DNA of 64,000 bases from Bacillota bacterium (GCA_023441625.1 JAEZOA010000044.1:43826-107825), one strand, 5' to 3'; counted from the stretch's first letter, positions 7,956-18,536 are shown. The notes: generated from the sequence alone by a model not told the origin. Translations and numbers: made by a program.

Positions 7956-10900
7956 ATGAATAAAAAAATTGAAATTGAAGGTGCGTATGGCAGAGTTGTT
8001 AATTTTGCGATGCAACAAAACTATGTTCCTATTGTAAAAAAGCTAATAGTAAAAAACCTTAGCGATGAAGATATTAGTAACTTGGAAATTATAATTACAG
8101 TAGAACCAGAATTCGCATTTGAATGGAAAACTAATATTTCAATTATTTCAGCTTTACAGGCAATAGAATTAGATGTTGTAGACATTAATTTATCCCCAAA
8201 CTTTTTATATGGTTTAACTGAAAAAATGGCTGGAACAATTTTTGTTAAGGCAAAACTTGGTGAAGAAGTACTTGTAAATATTGTTCAAGGGATAGATGTT
8301 TTGGCATATGATGAGTGGAGTGGCTCGTTGATTATGCCAGAGATAATCTCTGCATTTATAACTCCAAATCACCCTAAGATAACTGAGATAATTATAAAGG
8401 CCAGTAAGATTCTAAAGCAATGGTGTGAAAACCCTTCATTTACAGGCTATCAGAGTAACAATCCTAATACAGTAAAAATGCAAATGGCTGCAATATATAC
8501 AGTACTACAAAATGAAAATATATCTTATTGTGTACCACCAGCAAGTTATGAAATAATAGGACAAAGAGTACGTCATTGTGATAGTGTTTTTGAACAAAGG
8601 ATGGGCACCTGTCTTGATTTATCGCTTTTATATGCAAGCTGTATAGAAGCAGTTGGTTTACATCCATTAATTATTTTCTTGAAAGGCCATGCGTTTGTTG
8701 GGTGCTGGCTTGAAGATGAATGCTTTGCTGAATGTGTACAGGACGATATTTCTATGATAACTAAAAGAACAGCTCAAGGTATTAATGAGATTTGTTTAGT
8801 TGAGTGTACTGGTTTTGTGGCAGGGAAATTTCTAATGTTTGATGATGCTGTTAAAGCAGGTAATAATAACCTATCTGATATTAGTAAGTTTGAATTTATC
8901 GTTGATGTAAAACGTACACGAGGAAGTGGTATAAGGCCAATACCACAACGTAAGACTTCAGATGACGGAAGATATAATTTTGAAAAATTAGAACTTCTAC
9001 ATAGCGAATACAGCGATAAAGTAAAGATTGGAAATTCTCCAGAGGAGCTTGAGCTATTTGGGAAAATAGAGAATGTGGAACATATTGAAGTGACACGTCA
9101 ACAAATTTGGGAACGAAAGCTTTTAGATTTAAGCCTAAGAAACACGTTAGTAAGCTTTCGAGTTACTAGAACTACTATTCAGTTAATGGTTAATCAATTA
9201 AGTGAGCTAGAGGATGCATTAGCAAGTGGACAAGAGTTTCAAGTAATGGCAAAACCAAAGGAGTGGGACAATACACTCAGGGATTCTAAAATATATTCCA
9301 CTGAGAATCAAACTACACTTCTAGAAAGCATAGCTAAGACTGAATTTGAAAATAAAAGAATAAGAACTTTTATAGAAGAAAACGAAGTAGAATATGCTAT
9401 TACTAACCTATATCGTCAAGCAAGAATAAGCCTTGAGGAGAATGGTACCAATACTCTTTATTTGGCACTGGGCTTTTTGAAATGGTATGAGTCTAATGTA
9501 AGTGAAAAAGAAAGATATGCACCTATTGTTTTAATTCCCATTGATATTGTTAGAAAATCTGCTCAGAAAGGCTATGTAATACGTATACGCGATGAAGAAC
9601 CACAAATGAATATTACATTGCTTGAAATGCTCCGACAGGATTTTGGTTTAACAATAGGAGGCTTGGATCCACTTCCAACAGATGATAGTGGTATTAATCT
9701 GAAAACGGTATTCAACACAATCCGTCAGGCTATTATGGGAAAATCTAGATGGGATGTGGAAGAATTAGCCTTTATAGGATTGTTTTCTTTTAGCCAATTT
9801 ATAATGTGGAACGATATTTGTAATAGGTCAGAGGATTTAAAGAAAAATAAAATTGTCGCAAGCTTATTGTCAGGAAAGATGGAATGGGAGCCAAACGAAG
9901 AATTCCAAGCTCCAGACACATTAGATGATATCTTTACGCCACTAGATGTAGCAGTACCTATTAGCGCTGATTCAACGCAGTTGTCAGCCATCTGTGAAGC
10001 TGGTAAGGGAAATAGCTTTGTATTGCATGGGCCTCCGGGGACAGGTAAATCACAAACAATAACAAATATTATTGCCAATGCCTTATTTCAAGGGAAATCT
10101 GTCTTGTTTATAGCTGAAAAAATGGCGGCTCTTTCTGTTGTACAAAAAAGATTGGAGTCAATAGGACTAGCTCCGTTTTGCTTGGAATTGCATTCAAATA
10201 AGGCAAAAAAGAAGGATGTATTAGAACAGTTAGAAGAGGCTCTTGAAATTGGAAAAATTAAATCACCACAAGAGTATGAGGAGAAGGCTAACCGCATATA
10301 TGATCTGAGAAAGAAATTAAATATTGTTGTTAAGGCTATACATAAAAAACAAGGTTTCGGTTTTTCGCTTTATGAGGCCATTACTTGTTTTGAACAATAT
10401 AAGGATTATGCTGACTGTATAAAATTTACACAGGACCAAATTAAAGCTCTGACGCCCCAAAAATATATGCAGTGGATTGATTTATTAGGTCAACTGAAGG
10501 TTGTAGGGAAAGAATGTGGCAGTGCTTACAATAATCCATTATATGAACTTGCCAACTGTACATATTCTCAAGATACAAAGGGCGAAATAGAAGACAGGAT
10601 AAAAGACTATGTGGCAGCTATCAATAACTTACATATTGAACTCTCAAAACTAGGTAATATATTAGATTTAAAAAATATTGGTACCTACACTCAGACTAGT
10701 GCAGTAATAAAACTAATTAAGCAGTTAGAAAACATAGCTTATATACCAGCCAAGCTATTTGAAAGTCAGGAGCTTTCCTTACTAAAAGATAAGGTTACAC
10801 AGGTATGTGAAGCTGGGCAAAAACGGGATGAGCTTGAAAGACAGCTTACTTCAGTTTTTTCAGAGGAAATTCTGAAGTTTGATGATGTTGCTGCTCTGAA

Positions 10901-13808
10901 GCAATGGCAATTGGCAGAGTCAAGCTGGTTATTGGCAAAGTCTTTAGGTAAAAACAAAGTCATAAAGTCACTAAAAGAGCTTGCAAAAAATGTAGCTCAA
11001 TTCAATAAAGACCAAGCAGTTTTCTATATTAACTTAGTTACAGAGTACAAAGCTAATGGGAAAATTGTTTGTGAAAATAATGAGATGTTTAATAATCTAT
11101 TTGGATTAATATGGAATAATGGAAAGGCTGATTGGAAGGTTGTTAGTGAAACCTATAATCAGGCTGTTGAGCTAAATGTGGTGCTTTCACAAATAAGTAA
11201 TAGCAGTGCCGATAAACAAGCTGTAAGGACTAAACTTGCTAATGAGGTACTGTGCGATTTAGTTGGATTTAAACAACAAAATGAAGGTGTGCTAGCAGCT
11301 ATTGTTGGCCAAATGGATAGGATAGTTGTTATTGAACATATCCTGTTTCAACTTGCAGGTATAGATTTTTCTAAATTTAAAGATAGCGAACAGTGGTTAG
11401 CAACTATAGGTGAAAAGGCTAAGCTATGGCTTGAAAATTTAGATGGGTTAAGAAATTGGTGCTCGTATCTTAAAGTTAAGGCAACAGTTGAAGAGATGGG
11501 ATTATCCAATATAATTTGTGCATATGAAAATGGGTTAATGACAGAAGAAGATATATTGCCAGTATTTTACCGCGGTGTTTCACTGGCATGTGCAAATTAT
11601 GTTGTTGATGGGGAACCCTGTCTATCAGATTTCAATGGGGCTATTTTTGAAGATAATATAGAAAAGTATAAACAGACCTGCATGGATTTTGAAAGTCTTA
11701 CTAAGGATGAACTAATAGCAAGATTAGCTGCGAAAATACCAGCAACATCAGCGAACTTTGCTAATTCGTCAGAAATAGGGATTTTACAAAAGGCAATTAG
11801 AAGCGGTGGAAGGACATTATCTATTCGAAAGCTATTTGATAGTATTCCAAACTTACTTAGAAAGCTATGCCCTTGTATGCTTATGAGCCCAATTTCAGTT
11901 GCACAGTATATAGATCCCAAATACCCTCAATTTGATTTAGTGGTTTTTGATGAAGCATCTCAACTACCTACTTGTGAAGCGGTAGGTGCAATAGCAAGGG
12001 GAAATAATGTAATCATTGTGGGAGATCCTAAACAGTTACCACCAACTAACTTTTTCAGTATTGATAGAGTTGATGAAGACAACTATGATAAGGAAGATTT
12101 AGAGAGTATATTAGATGATTGCTTAGCGCTCTCTATGCCTCAAAAACATCTGCTATGGCACTATCGTTCAAAACATGAAAGTTTGATAGCTTTTAGCAAT
12201 ATGCAATATTATGATAATAAGCTATTTACATTTCCATCACCAAATGATTTGGTTTCTAGTGTTAAATTTATACCCATTGATGGCTATTATGACAGAGGAA
12301 AAACTAAGCAAAACAGGGCTGAAGCTGAGTCGGTAATTGCAGAAATTTTAAGGAGATTAAGCGATCCAGTATTATCAAAGCAAAGTATTGGGGTAGTAAC
12401 CTTTAGCTCAGTGCAGCAAAATTTAATTGATGACTTATTGCTAGAGGCATTTGCTAAAAATCCTGAACTTGAGGAAATTAGCAACCAACTATATGAGCCA
12501 ATATTTATTAAAAACCTTGAAAATGTACAGGGAGATGAACGTGACACAATACTATTTTCTGTTGGTTATGGTCCGGATTCCACTGGGAAAACTGCATTAA
12601 ATTTTGGCCCTATTAACAGAGATGGTGGTTGGAGAAGACTCAACGTTGCTGTTTCTCGTGCCAGAAGAGAAATGATGGTGTTTTCAACCTTGAAACCTGA
12701 GCAGATTGATTTATCTAAAACTAGATCCGAGGGAGTAGCTGGTTTAAAGGCATTCTTGGAGTTTGCGGATAGAGGAAAGAGTGCATTACCTACTAAATTA
12801 TTAAATATAACCCCAGATAGAGATATCGTTGAGAAAATAATCGCAGAAAAAATTAGAAAATTAGGCTACGAAGTAAATACCAATATTGGTTGTTCTGAAT
12901 ATAAGATTGATATAGGGATTATACATCCCAATAGAAAAGGTGAATATATTTTAGGTATAATGTTTGATGGCAAAAAGTATCATGCCGCAAATACAGCTCG
13001 AGATAGAAATATTTTACAGATCAGTGTACTAAAATCCTTGGGCTGGAATATTCATCGCTTATGGATTTTAGATTGGTGGGAAAATCAAGATAAGGAATTA
13101 GAGAAAATTCGTGCTAGAGTAGAAGAGATACTGGAAAACGCTGAAAAGGGTATAGATGCTCAATTGATTGATGTACCATCTAACCAGAACTATAACTACA
13201 AAAGGTTAGAGACTGATAGTGAAAATTTAGTTTTAAAAGAAAATAATAAGTATAAGGTCTGCGCTCTTGAAGCTGTAAATGGTGAAGCAGAGGGGTTTTA
13301 CTCACTTAAAAATAATAGGTTACTTCTATCTCAAATTGAACAAGTTCTTAATATAGAAGCACCTATAAGTAAAAATTTATTATGCAAAAGAATTTTGAAT
13401 GCTTGGGGTATAACCCGTTTGGGAGCTCGATTAGATGCCCGCTTTGAAGAACTTTTTAATATTTTGGGTGTAAAGAAAACGATTTCAAACAATAATGTTT
13501 TTTATTGGAATAATGAGCAGCTACCAGAGGAATATAAATTGTTTAGGGTGCCAGAAGATGATGTGACTCGTAGGAGTTTAGAGCAAATATCTTCTGAAGA
13601 AATAGCAAACGCAATAAAATATATACTTGATAATCAGCTAAGTTTATTAAAACCAGATTTAATTAGGGAAGTATATAAGCTATTTGGTTTCTCCAGAGGG
13701 AATTCTTCTTTTGAAGAAATTACATTTGAAGGGCTAGGAGAGGCAATAAAACGAAATTATGTAGCTATTACTCAAGATTCAGATAGGGTTATAGTTAAAG
13801 AGTGCTAG
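7956..13808 (+). CDS. Giant DUF4011-helicase-Vsr nuclease-DUF3320 protein, probable phage defence
   Basis: A ~1950-residue single protein. The ATG at 7956 follows AAGGGG; a GTG at 7938 is in frame but poorly placed. Order of parts: transglutaminase-like fold (GTCLDLSLL ~216, GHAFVGCW ~244); DUF4011 (WERKLLDLSLRN ~384); SF1 helicase with Walker A GPPGTGKS (~691), long coiled insert ~780-1250, Walker B VVFDEASQLP (~1328), GDPKQLPP (~1355), VQGDERD (~1522) and VAVSRARRE (~1562); Vsr/PD-(D/E)xK-like nuclease ~1625-1712 (YKIDIGI, FDGKKYH, RLWILDWW); and DUF3320 near the end. This order is that of the single-gene defence candidate called Hhe in systematic defence-island work. The nuclease Asp and Lys are visible, so it looks intact. 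Terminator follows. Confidence 0.85.
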   Translation: MNKKIEIEGAYGRVVNFAMQQNYVPIVKKLIVKNLSDEDISNLEIIITVEPEFAFEWKTNISIISALQAIELDVVDINLSPNFLYGLTEKMAGTIFVKAKLGEEVLVNIVQGIDVLAYDEWSGSLIMPEIISAFITPNHPKITEIIIKASKILKQWCENPSFTGYQSNNPNTVKMQMAAIYTVLQNENISYCVPPASYEIIGQRVRHCDSVFEQRMGTCLDLSLLYASCIEAVGLHPLIIFLKGHAFVGCWLEDECFAECVQDDISMITKRTAQGINEICLVECTGFVAGKFLMFDDAVKAGNNNLSDISKFEFIVDVKRTRGSGIRPIPQRKTSDDGRYNFEKLELLHSEYSDKVKIGNSPEELELFGKIENVEHIEVTRQQIWERKLLDLSLRNTLVSFRVTRTTIQLMVNQLSELEDALASGQEFQVMAKPKEWDNTLRDSKIYSTENQTTLLESIAKTEFENKRIRTFIEENEVEYAITNLYRQARISLEENGTNTLYLALGFLKWYESNVSEKERYAPIVLIPIDIVRKSAQKGYVIRIRDEEPQMNITLLEMLRQDFGLTIGGLDPLPTDDSGINLKTVFNTIRQAIMGKSRWDVEELAFIGLFSFSQFIMWNDICNRSEDLKKNKIVASLLSGKMEWEPNEEFQAPDTLDDIFTPLDVAVPISADSTQLSAICEAGKGNSFVLHGPPGTGKSQTITNIIANALFQGKSVLFIAEKMAALSVVQKRLESIGLAPFCLELHSNKAKKKDVLEQLEEALEIGKIKSPQEYEEKANRIYDLRKKLNIVVKAIHKKQGFGFSLYEAITCFEQYKDYADCIKFTQDQIKALTPQKYMQWIDLLGQLKVVGKECGSAYNNPLYELANCTYSQDTKGEIEDRIKDYVAAINNLHIELSKLGNILDLKNIGTYTQTSAVIKLIKQLENIAYIPAKLFESQELSLLKDKVTQVCEAGQKRDELERQLTSVFSEEILKFDDVAALKQWQLAESSWLLAKSLGKNKVIKSLKELAKNVAQFNKDQAVFYINLVTEYKANGKIVCENNEMFNNLFGLIWNNGKADWKVVSETYNQAVELNVVLSQISNSSADKQAVRTKLANEVLCDLVGFKQQNEGVLAAIVGQMDRIVVIEHILFQLAGIDFSKFKDSEQWLATIGEKAKLWLENLDGLRNWCSYLKVKATVEEMGLSNIICAYENGLMTEEDILPVFYRGVSLACANYVVDGEPCLSDFNGAIFEDNIEKYKQTCMDFESLTKDELIARLAAKIPATSANFANSSEIGILQKAIRSGGRTLSIRKLFDSIPNLLRKLCPCMLMSPISVAQYIDPKYPQFDLVVFDEASQLPTCEAVGAIARGNNVIIVGDPKQLPPTNFFSIDRVDEDNYDKEDLESILDDCLALSMPQKHLLWHYRSKHESLIAFSNMQYYDNKLFTFPSPNDLVSSVKFIPIDGYYDRGKTKQNRAEAESVIAEILRRLSDPVLSKQSIGVVTFSSVQQNLIDDLLLEAFAKNPELEEISNQLYEPIFIKNLENVQGDERDTILFSVGYGPDSTGKTALNFGPINRDGGWRRLNVAVSRARREMMVFSTLKPEQIDLSKTRSEGVAGLKAFLEFADRGKSALPTKLLNITPDRDIVEKIIAEKIRKLGYEVNTNIGCSEYKIDIGIIHPNRKGEYILGIMFDGKKYHAANTARDRNILQISVLKSLGWNIHRLWILDWWENQDKELEKIRARVEEILENAEKGIDAQLIDVPSNQNYNYKRLETDSENLVLKENNKYKVCALEAVNGEAEGFYSLKNNRLLLSQIEQVLNIEAPISKNLLCKRILNAWGITRLGARLDARFEELFNILGVKKTISNNNVFYWNNEQLPEEYKLFRVPEDDVTRRSLEQISSEEIANAIKYILDNQLSLLKPDLIREVYKLFGFSRGNSSFEEITFEGLGEAIKRNYVAITQDSDRVIVKEC

Positions 13809-13823
13809 TATAAACACAAATGC

Positions 13824-13873
13824 AAAAAAAACCCCAGTATACAACCTGTGCGGTGATATGCTGGGGGTTTTTG
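13824..13873. terminator. Bidirectional terminator between the helicase and the hydrogenase-like gene
   Basis: ACCCCAGTAT pairs with ATATGCTGGGGGT, with A and T tracts on both sides, serving two convergent genes. Confidence 0.85.
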
Positions 13874-13879
13874 TATCAA

Positions 13880-15820
13880 CTAAAAATCCATCTGATTTGC
13901 TTCTTGAACAATTTGCTCAACTGTTGCAGACACTTCTTCAAGGCTGGCATTTGTTTCTTCAGATGAAGCCAATACATTTTGTACATTTGTAATAGTCACT
14001 GTTATTGAACTGTCAAGCTCTATAATTAAATTTCTAATAAATGATAAAGCTACTTTTAGTTTGTCATAATTACCCTGAGTTTCGCTTACAGCTTTTTTCG
14101 ATCCATCTGCAAGCTTGCTTATTTCATCTGAAACAACAGCAAAGCCACGACCAGCTTCACCTGCTCTAGCAGCTTCTATTGCAGCATTTAATGCTAAAAG
14201 GTTAGTTTGATCAGCTATGCTTATTATTGTATCCCCCATCTGCGAGTACTGTTCAAAGCTAGTATTGATATCTTCCAAACTACCTGTAATTTTACTTAAT
14301 AGATTACTAATAGAGGTCATTTTTTCAGTTATTTCAGATACATCGCTGGTATTACTATCGGTTGCTAAAGAAATTTCAGATAAAACAGAATCTATATTTT
14401 TTACTTTACTATGTAAATGAATAGAAAATGTTTTTAGATTTTGAGCAATTAGAATGTTTTTATCTGCATTTAATTGTGCTTCTTCCTTAGCGGCAATTGC
14501 AGCACTATGTTCAATATGTGCTTGCTTCTTAGCATATTCACGGCAGCTTTCAGGAACATTCTGACCAAGTGCTATTGCAGTAGCAGCATTTTCACAAGTT
14601 TTAAAACCACAAGCAGGACAATTTTTATTTTTTTCTAATTCAGAATCTTTAAAAAGAAGTCTATAACCATCTTCTATCTTTTTTATTCCATCATTAATTG
14701 ATTCATGATATTCTTTTGATTTATCCTCATAAGTTACCATATAGTCATTAACATTAAGTTTTTTATAGAGTGTATTTACAATATCTTTAGGAGATTTTTT
14801 CTTAAATAAATTCTTTTTAGTATTTAATATGTAATTAGTTTTGGAGATTAAAGCAGCATCCATTTCATCTTCTGAGGGTAGACTATGAGCGCTTTGACCA
14901 ATATATTCAGTGCCAGTGCCAACCATACAACCTTCTGTACAGTTAAGAATATCAATTAAAAGTGGAAGATGCTGAGTATCTTTATTTATTTCACTTAAAT
15001 AGTTTTGTATTACCATAGGTCCTTCAACTCTTTTTATGTGAAAAACCTTTCCAAATACTTGTTCTACCGATTCCTTTAGCCCTCCTGGGGTAGGGTACCA
15101 AAAACCAACAAGCGAGCCAGGTGAATCAAAATCAGCTTCCTTGGAAAAGTTTCCATTAGTATCCTTACGATATGCTTCCATAAGTGTTTTAAAGGTGATG
15201 TTACCTTTGATTGCGCTATATGCTTCGAATTCATCAGTTTTGCTTATACAAGGAGATAGACCATAAATTTCGCCTTTGAAATGCGCTTCCTTCTTCATGT
15301 ATACAGCTGTACAGTGCATAGGACTGCCTATTGGACTCAGAAAAGGTATAAGATTTGGATAGAATCTCTGTATGCTTTCAACAACGGTTCTGCATGGTTG
15401 AGAAATAACAGTTTTGAGGTTGTTTTCTTTTACAGCCTTAACATATAGTACAGTTGTTATATCAGCACCAAAAGAGGTATTCCAAATCTGAGATACTCCT
15501 TTACTCTTTAGCCAAGCAAATACTTTTTTGTATTCAGTTGGGTAATTCAGCATAAATGCAGGTGCAACAACAAGACCCATATTACCTTTTTTTAAGGCAT
15601 CAAAAAAAACCTTTATATCGTCTTCATAATATCTTGCAGCATGGGGACAGGCCTTAATACATTCACCACATGCAACGCAATTTGCCGTAACAACAGATAT
15701 TTTCAAATCCTCATTCTCATCTAGATTTATTGAATTGGCAAATGTTTGAGGACATGCAGAAACACAAACATTACAACCCTCACATTTTGTAATATTTGTC
15801 TTAATTAAATCCCTTTTCAT
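13880..15820 (-). CDS. FeFe-hydrogenase-like sensor fused to a chemoreceptor signalling domain
   Basis: A 646-residue soluble protein read from an ATG with AAAGGAG upstream. Two [4Fe-4S] ferredoxin motifs open it (CEGCNVCVSACP ~13-24, CVACGECIKACP ~48-59). A hydrogenase large-subunit domain follows with H-cluster-type cysteines in changed contexts: SQPCRTVVE (~141), SPCISKTDE (~189) and CTEGCMVGTG (~290). A four-Cys Fe-S domain (CPACGFKTC ... SCREYAKKQA, ~397-420) comes next, then a coiled coil and an MCP hairpin (ADQTNLLALNAAIEAARAGEAG). Sensory FeFe hydrogenases usually end in PAS, kinase or phosphatase modules. Here the output would be CheA. Whether the active site binds an H-cluster is open, because L1 lacks TSCCP. 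No maturases HydEFG are nearby. Confidence 0.85.
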   Translation of the reverse strand: MKRDLIKTNITKCEGCNVCVSACPQTFANSINLDENEDLKISVVTANCVACGECIKACPHAARYYEDDIKVFFDALKKGNMGLVVAPAFMLNYPTEYKKVFAWLKSKGVSQIWNTSFGADITTVLYVKAVKENNLKTVISQPCRTVVESIQRFYPNLIPFLSPIGSPMHCTAVYMKKEAHFKGEIYGLSPCISKTDEFEAYSAIKGNITFKTLMEAYRKDTNGNFSKEADFDSPGSLVGFWYPTPGGLKESVEQVFGKVFHIKRVEGPMVIQNYLSEINKDTQHLPLLIDILNCTEGCMVGTGTEYIGQSAHSLPSEDEMDAALISKTNYILNTKKNLFKKKSPKDIVNTLYKKLNVNDYMVTYEDKSKEYHESINDGIKKIEDGYRLLFKDSELEKNKNCPACGFKTCENAATAIALGQNVPESCREYAKKQAHIEHSAAIAAKEEAQLNADKNILIAQNLKTFSIHLHSKVKNIDSVLSEISLATDSNTSDVSEITEKMTSISNLLSKITGSLEDINTSFEQYSQMGDTIISIADQTNLLALNAAIEAARAGEAGRGFAVVSDEISKLADGSKKAVSETQGNYDKLKVALSFIRNLIIELDSSITVTITNVQNVLASSEETNASLEEVSATVEQIVQEANQMDF

Positions 15821-16059
15821 GTAAAAATTCTCCTTTAATACAAAATTATATGCAACTATTAATATATTACAGCTAAATATTACAAAATAATAGATATAAA
15901 ATGTAAAAATAACAAATTATTTTATAATAAAGTAATTTCATGAAGAATTATCTAAAAAAAGGACATTATCGCTATTAATTATATTGTAGAACATTGAAAT
16001 ATTTATTTCTATATAGTAAACTACATATGAATGTAAAATAATGAAAAGGAGCCATAAAA

Positions 16060-17973
16060 ATGAAAAAATTAAGAAATACTACAATTTACATCTTAGTTTT
16101 GACTTTAATTTTTAGTTGCTTTACATCAGTAGCTTATGCAGAATCGGAGACATATAATGACCTGATTGACCAGGGTGCAGAATTAATGTATATAGACGAT
16201 GAAGAGGCTATAAAATTGTTTGACAAGGCTATTGAAGTTGATTCCCAGCAATCTTATGCATACAAATATAAAGCTAGTTGTTTGAGATATCTTAAAAAAT
16301 ATGAGGAGGCTATCAGCACTATTGATACAGGTCTGAAAAATGCCTCTGATTATGATGCTTACTATTTAATTATTTCTAAAGCCCGTATTTTAATTGATAT
16401 GAATAAACTCGATGAAGCTAAAAAAGTAATTAATACAGCCATTGAGAAACAACCTACATCAACATATGCATATAGTATATATGCTGAAATCCTTAGTAAA
16501 CAGGGTAAAAATGATGAAGCCATTAAAATGTTTGACAAACTAATTGAATTAGACCCTGATAATTATTACTCATTTTTAGATAAAGGAAATTTCCTAGAAG
16601 AAATATCACGTTATGAAGAAGCTATTAAGACATATGATATTGCTATTAGTATTGAACCTAAAGAAATAATTGCATATAGAAATAAAGCATCTTTATTATC
16701 AAGAATAGGTAAATACAAAGAGTCTACAGAGCTATATAATAAGCTGATTAAAGACAATCCTAATGACTTGGGTCTATTAAGTGACAGAGCTTCATTATAT
16801 AGAGAACAAGTATTATATGCTCAAGCTTTAAACGATATTAATAATGTTATAAAAAAGGATAAGGAACTTAGGTATTCAAATACATATAGTGATAAACCAG
16901 ATATACTTGCAAGGCAAGGTAAATTTGATGAGGCTATAAAAGCATATGATGAGATAATCAATATAGACCCAGAGGATTACTATGCTATATTAGACAAGGC
17001 AGATCTGCTTTCAATTATGAATAAAAATAATGATGCTTTAGCTACTTTTGATAAGGCTATAGAATTGAGACCTAGTGATGATTATGGGTATTACTTAAAG
17101 GCAAAGGCACTTGACAATGCAGGCAAATATGCAGAAGCCATTAAGATTCTAAAAAATGCAATTGCTAAATATCCAAAGATTTCAGCTGAATTATATTATG
17201 ATATGGCATATATTCACATGAATAATAATAAGAATACTGATGCTTTAAATGCTTTTAATACAGCCTTAAAACTAAAACCCGATGATATTTATATGTCGGC
17301 AAGTAAGGTCTGGTTTCTTATAGACATGAAGAAGTATACTGAAGCTATTCAAATTGTAGATAAATTGATAAAACAAAATCCAAATGATACTTATGTATAC
17401 TCGATAAAGGTAGACGTACTTTTAGCTCAAAATAAATACGATGAAGCTATAAAATTTGTAGACAGTGTTTTAAAAACAATGCCAACAGATTCCACACTTC
17501 TGATTAATAAAGCAAATATATATTATTCGTGGAAGAAATATCAAGACGCTATCAAAATTTATGATAAAATGCTAGAACTCGATCCATATGATTTTAATGT
17601 TTATTCAGAAAAAAGCAATGCATTGCTGGCCCTAGGTAAGAATGAGGATGCTATAAAAGCTTTAGATAAGGCAATAGCACTCAAACCTAGTAACGAATAC
17701 TTATATACTCAAAAAGGTAATGTGCTAGTTAAAAATAAAAAATATGCAGATGCGATTAAAATGTACGATCAATCAATTAAAGTTAATGAAATTAATGCTG
17801 ATGCTTATTATCAAAAAGCTGGCGCGTATGCATTGCTAAAGAAAACAAATGAAGCAAATGCTAGTCTAAAGAAAGCAATCATTTACAACAAAGATTATAA
17901 AGCTATAGCAAAAAAAGATGCAGTTTTTGCTGGAATAAAAAATAATAAAGATTTTAAAGAAATTACAAAATAA
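16060..17973 (+). CDS. Exported tetratricopeptide-repeat protein
   Basis: A 637-residue protein with AAGGAG before the ATG. Residues 1-28 are a signal peptide ending in SVAYAES. The remainder is an array of about 17 TPR units of 34 residues, with repeated patterns such as YEEAIKTYDIAISIEPK, KYDEAIKFVDSVLKTMP and NEDAIKALDKAIALKP. TPR arrays form right-handed superhelices that bind peptides or other proteins. No enzymatic domain, cell-wall anchor or membrane anchor is seen, so it is either secreted or remains with the membrane through partners. The gene is alone and has a strong terminator. Confidence 0.88.
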   Translation: MKKLRNTTIYILVLTLIFSCFTSVAYAESETYNDLIDQGAELMYIDDEEAIKLFDKAIEVDSQQSYAYKYKASCLRYLKKYEEAISTIDTGLKNASDYDAYYLIISKARILIDMNKLDEAKKVINTAIEKQPTSTYAYSIYAEILSKQGKNDEAIKMFDKLIELDPDNYYSFLDKGNFLEEISRYEEAIKTYDIAISIEPKEIIAYRNKASLLSRIGKYKESTELYNKLIKDNPNDLGLLSDRASLYREQVLYAQALNDINNVIKKDKELRYSNTYSDKPDILARQGKFDEAIKAYDEIINIDPEDYYAILDKADLLSIMNKNNDALATFDKAIELRPSDDYGYYLKAKALDNAGKYAEAIKILKNAIAKYPKISAELYYDMAYIHMNNNKNTDALNAFNTALKLKPDDIYMSASKVWFLIDMKKYTEAIQIVDKLIKQNPNDTYVYSIKVDVLLAQNKYDEAIKFVDSVLKTMPTDSTLLINKANIYYSWKKYQDAIKIYDKMLELDPYDFNVYSEKSNALLALGKNEDAIKALDKAIALKPSNEYLYTQKGNVLVKNKKYADAIKMYDQSIKVNEINADAYYQKAGAYALLKKTNEANASLKKAIIYNKDYKAIAKKDAVFAGIKNNKDFKEITK

Positions 17974-17995
17974 GCCAACATTATTTATTTTAATA

Positions 17996-18048
17996 AAAAA
18001 AGGCTGTGCAATAGTTATTTGGAAAATAACTGTGCGCAGTCCTTTTTT
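17996..18048. terminator. Terminator between the TPR gene and the convergent marR-like gene
   Basis: AGTTATTTTGG..AAAATAACT forms the inner stem and GGCTGTGC..GCGCAGTCC the outer stem, with A and T tracts on either side. Confidence 0.75.
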
Positions 18049-18077
18049 ACGTGGTGCCCAGCATGGGCGTAAGTTTT

Positions 18078-18536
18078 TCAATCAAGCTCTATGTTTGCCT
18101 CATTAAGATAAAGACAGACTTGATCTAATAAATCAAGTAAAGTTTTACTCTGATCTATTCCAAGTTTCTCTATAAGGCCAGAAAATAGGGAGTTAAAGTA
18201 GGTTGTCAGTTTCTGTACTGTTTTTTCTCCCTTATCTGTTAGTTTTATATCAGAAACTCTCTTATCTTTAGAGTCAATGCTACGTTCAATATATCCCTTG
18301 GTACATAAGCTTTTTATTAATTCAGTAACAGTTGGGGAAGTTACTGACATTTTCCTGCTGATTTCCGAAACTTTAACGACCTCTTTGCCTTCATGAGAAA
18401 GCTGATCAATACAAAGCAAAACGCGTACCTCACTCTGCTTCAGGCCTAATAAGGGCTGCTTATGTCGTTCAGCTCTTGTCAAATTTTCAAATGTCTCTAA
18501 AAATCTTCTAATATCTACGTTTGCTTGCTTTTGCAA
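18078..18536 (-). CDS. MarR-family transcriptional regulator
   Basis: A ~152-residue winged-helix repressor. The only good ribosome binding site, GAGGTG, lies inside the longer open frame and points to a TTG start at 18536; the upstream ATG at 18560 has none. The HTH and wing are clear: SEISRKMSVTSPTVTELIKSLCTKGYIERSIDSKDKRVSDIKLTDKG. It lies just downstream of, and on the same strand as, an EmrB-type efflux pump, and a perfect palindrome sits before that pump. The simplest reading is that it represses the pump and itself, relieved by a drug-like ligand. Confidence 0.88.
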   Translation of the reverse strand: MQKQANVDIRRFLETFENLTRAERHKQPLLGLKQSEVRVLLCIDQLSHEGKEVVKVSEISRKMSVTSPTVTELIKSLCTKGYIERSIDSKDKRVSDIKLTDKGEKTVQKLTTYFNSLFSGLIEKLGIDQSKTLLDLLDQVCLYLNEANIELD

